The translations under genes and the position numbers were made by a program. From Linepithema humile (lineage: Eukaryota; Arthropoda; Insecta; Hymenoptera; Formicidae), in contig NC_090131.1 of the NCBI RefSeq assembly GCF_040581485.1, forward strand, positions 248,001 through 312,000: DNA of 64,000 nucleotides, given 5' to 3'. The notes beneath the pieces were generated by a model that was not told where the DNA came from, made no database searches, and saw only the letters and a list, made by a program, of their open reading frames with translations. Positions 63,146-64,000 of the stretch are shown piece by piece (positions within the stretch are counted from its first letter, which is position 1; the number at the start of each line of letters is the position of its first letter).

Positions 63146-64000
63146 ATGTGGACCGCACACTGCCAGAATTTAGTGTTCATCGCTTTTGTGTTCTTACCCT
63201 CTATCGCGAGAGGTATCCCGGATTACTCTGGACTGCCAGCGGGACCATACTGCGCTTCAAGGTATCCTGGAGGCGGCTGCTGCCCAGGACGACAGGATGA
63301 GTGCAGCGCGCCAATTCTCACGACGCTATGCTACTGCGACGATTTTTGCGATCGCACTCGCGAAGAGGACTGCTGTCCGGATTACTGGCACCATTGCAAA
63401 GGAAGGGCGAACGACACGGATCCGCCGGAGGAGATAAGAAGTACGTAATTTTATATAAAGTATATATAAATATACATTATTAATACATTAATATATTTAC
63501 ATAATGTACAATATTTATTATAATTAAATTTGATTTTTTCTAACTTCACATAGAGAAGAAAGGCCTGAAATTTTTGATCATAAAACTTGCGAAGAATTAT
63601 CATATAATTATTTATATTCGTTTTATTAATATGTAATGCGTTATAATCTCTCTAAATTTTTATATTGATATAGGGTGTTTCTTCCATGGAAGAGAATATA
63701 ATCATGGACAAACAGTACGAGTGAACTGTAACACATGGTAATACTTTGTTTTCCTTTTCAATATAGCAGCAAGAGGCTGTTGAGATAAAGCAGACCGTGT
63801 AAACTTGATTTATGTCACAGTAAATGCTCCTCGCTTGGTAAACGCGCCGAAATGCTCTGTGAAGAGACCCGATGCTTGATCGAGTCGGAATTGATGGAGC
63901 AGCTCAACCTGCAAGGATCCACTTTGGGATGGCAAGTGGGCAATTACTCCGAATTCTGGGGAAGGACACTTCGGGATGGTGTGGAACTTCGCCTAGGTAC
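63146..64000 (+). CDS. Swim: Swim/TINAG-like secreted protein, 5' part (cut by window end)
   Basis: Coding exons are 63146-63440, 63674-63737 and 63821 onward; the gene runs past the window. The family (fly Swim, vertebrate TINAGL) consists of secreted matrix proteins with a somatomedin-B domain and a catalytically inactive papain-like domain; fly Swim binds Wingless. Residues 1-23 form a signal peptide ending SIARG. Then a cysteine-rich somatomedin-B domain runs from CASRYPGGGCCPGRQDEC to REEDCCPDYWHHC. Exon 2 has CFFHGREYNHGQTVRVNCNT. Exon 3 has CSSLGKRAEMLCEETRCLI and the start of the propeptide-like region (GWQVGNYSEFWGRTLRDG). The papain-like part is outside the window. Acceptor TTCTTTCAG ends one base before the ATG, so an upstream non-coding exon must exist. 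Confidence 0.9.

Noticed and set aside
1..64000. CRISPR arrays, rRNA genes, spliceosomal snRNAs and familiar insect microRNAs
   Set aside because: I looked for their characteristic sequences by eye and saw none; a covariance-model search would be needed to exclude diverged RNA genes.

Overview
The window is eukaryotic, A+T-rich and intron-bearing, with compact GT-AG introns, two insect-type tRNA genes and clear insect orthologues. The TRPV channel Nanchung, a Swim/TINAG-like gene and an intact mauritiana-subfamily mariner point to an insect. The mariner type and the protein sequences suggest an ant or another hymenopteran; that placement is inference, since no search could be run.

Layout. 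1-7.9 kb is gene-poor and carries a complete mariner (1364-2651). 7.9-10.9 kb holds a calmodulin-lysine N-methyltransferase gene (-). 10.9-18 kb has no gene I can support, but holds one inverted-repeat MITE and a possible non-coding first exon. 18-31 kb is a dense housekeeping block: Syntaxin-16 (-), LYRM4/ISD11 (-) head-to-head with mitochondrial PheRS (+), and a Neo1/ATP9-class P4-ATPase (-) in 12 exons. 31.6-43.5 kb is a block of ciliary and mechanosensory genes: CCDC103 (dynein-arm assembly factor, -) lies 290 bp downstream of nanchung (-, 15 exons). A separate MADF-domain gene (+) is nested inside nanchung intron 1. 44.5-45.7 kb is a 1.2-kb long inverted repeat. tRNA-Thr(AGT) and tRNA-Pro(AGG) follow. 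48.7-63.1 kb is gene-poor, with a MITE, a 40-bp perfect palindrome and a few weak coding-like stretches. The right edge holds the first three coding exons of a Swim/TINAG-like secreted protein (+), cut by the window end.

Functional links. LYRM4 (Fe-S cluster assembly) and mitochondrial PheRS both act in mitochondria and face away from a short shared promoter, an arrangement also known for the human pair. Nanchung and CCDC103 both act in motile-type cilia of chordotonal neurons. Each has an RFX X-box-like site upstream of its start codon; the one at CCDC103 is a full match. Syntaxin-16 and ATP9 both act in Golgi/endosome traffic. Exon borders were read by hand from splice sites and reading frame; internal phases agree for every gene listed except the 5' end of PheRS, which is unresolved.
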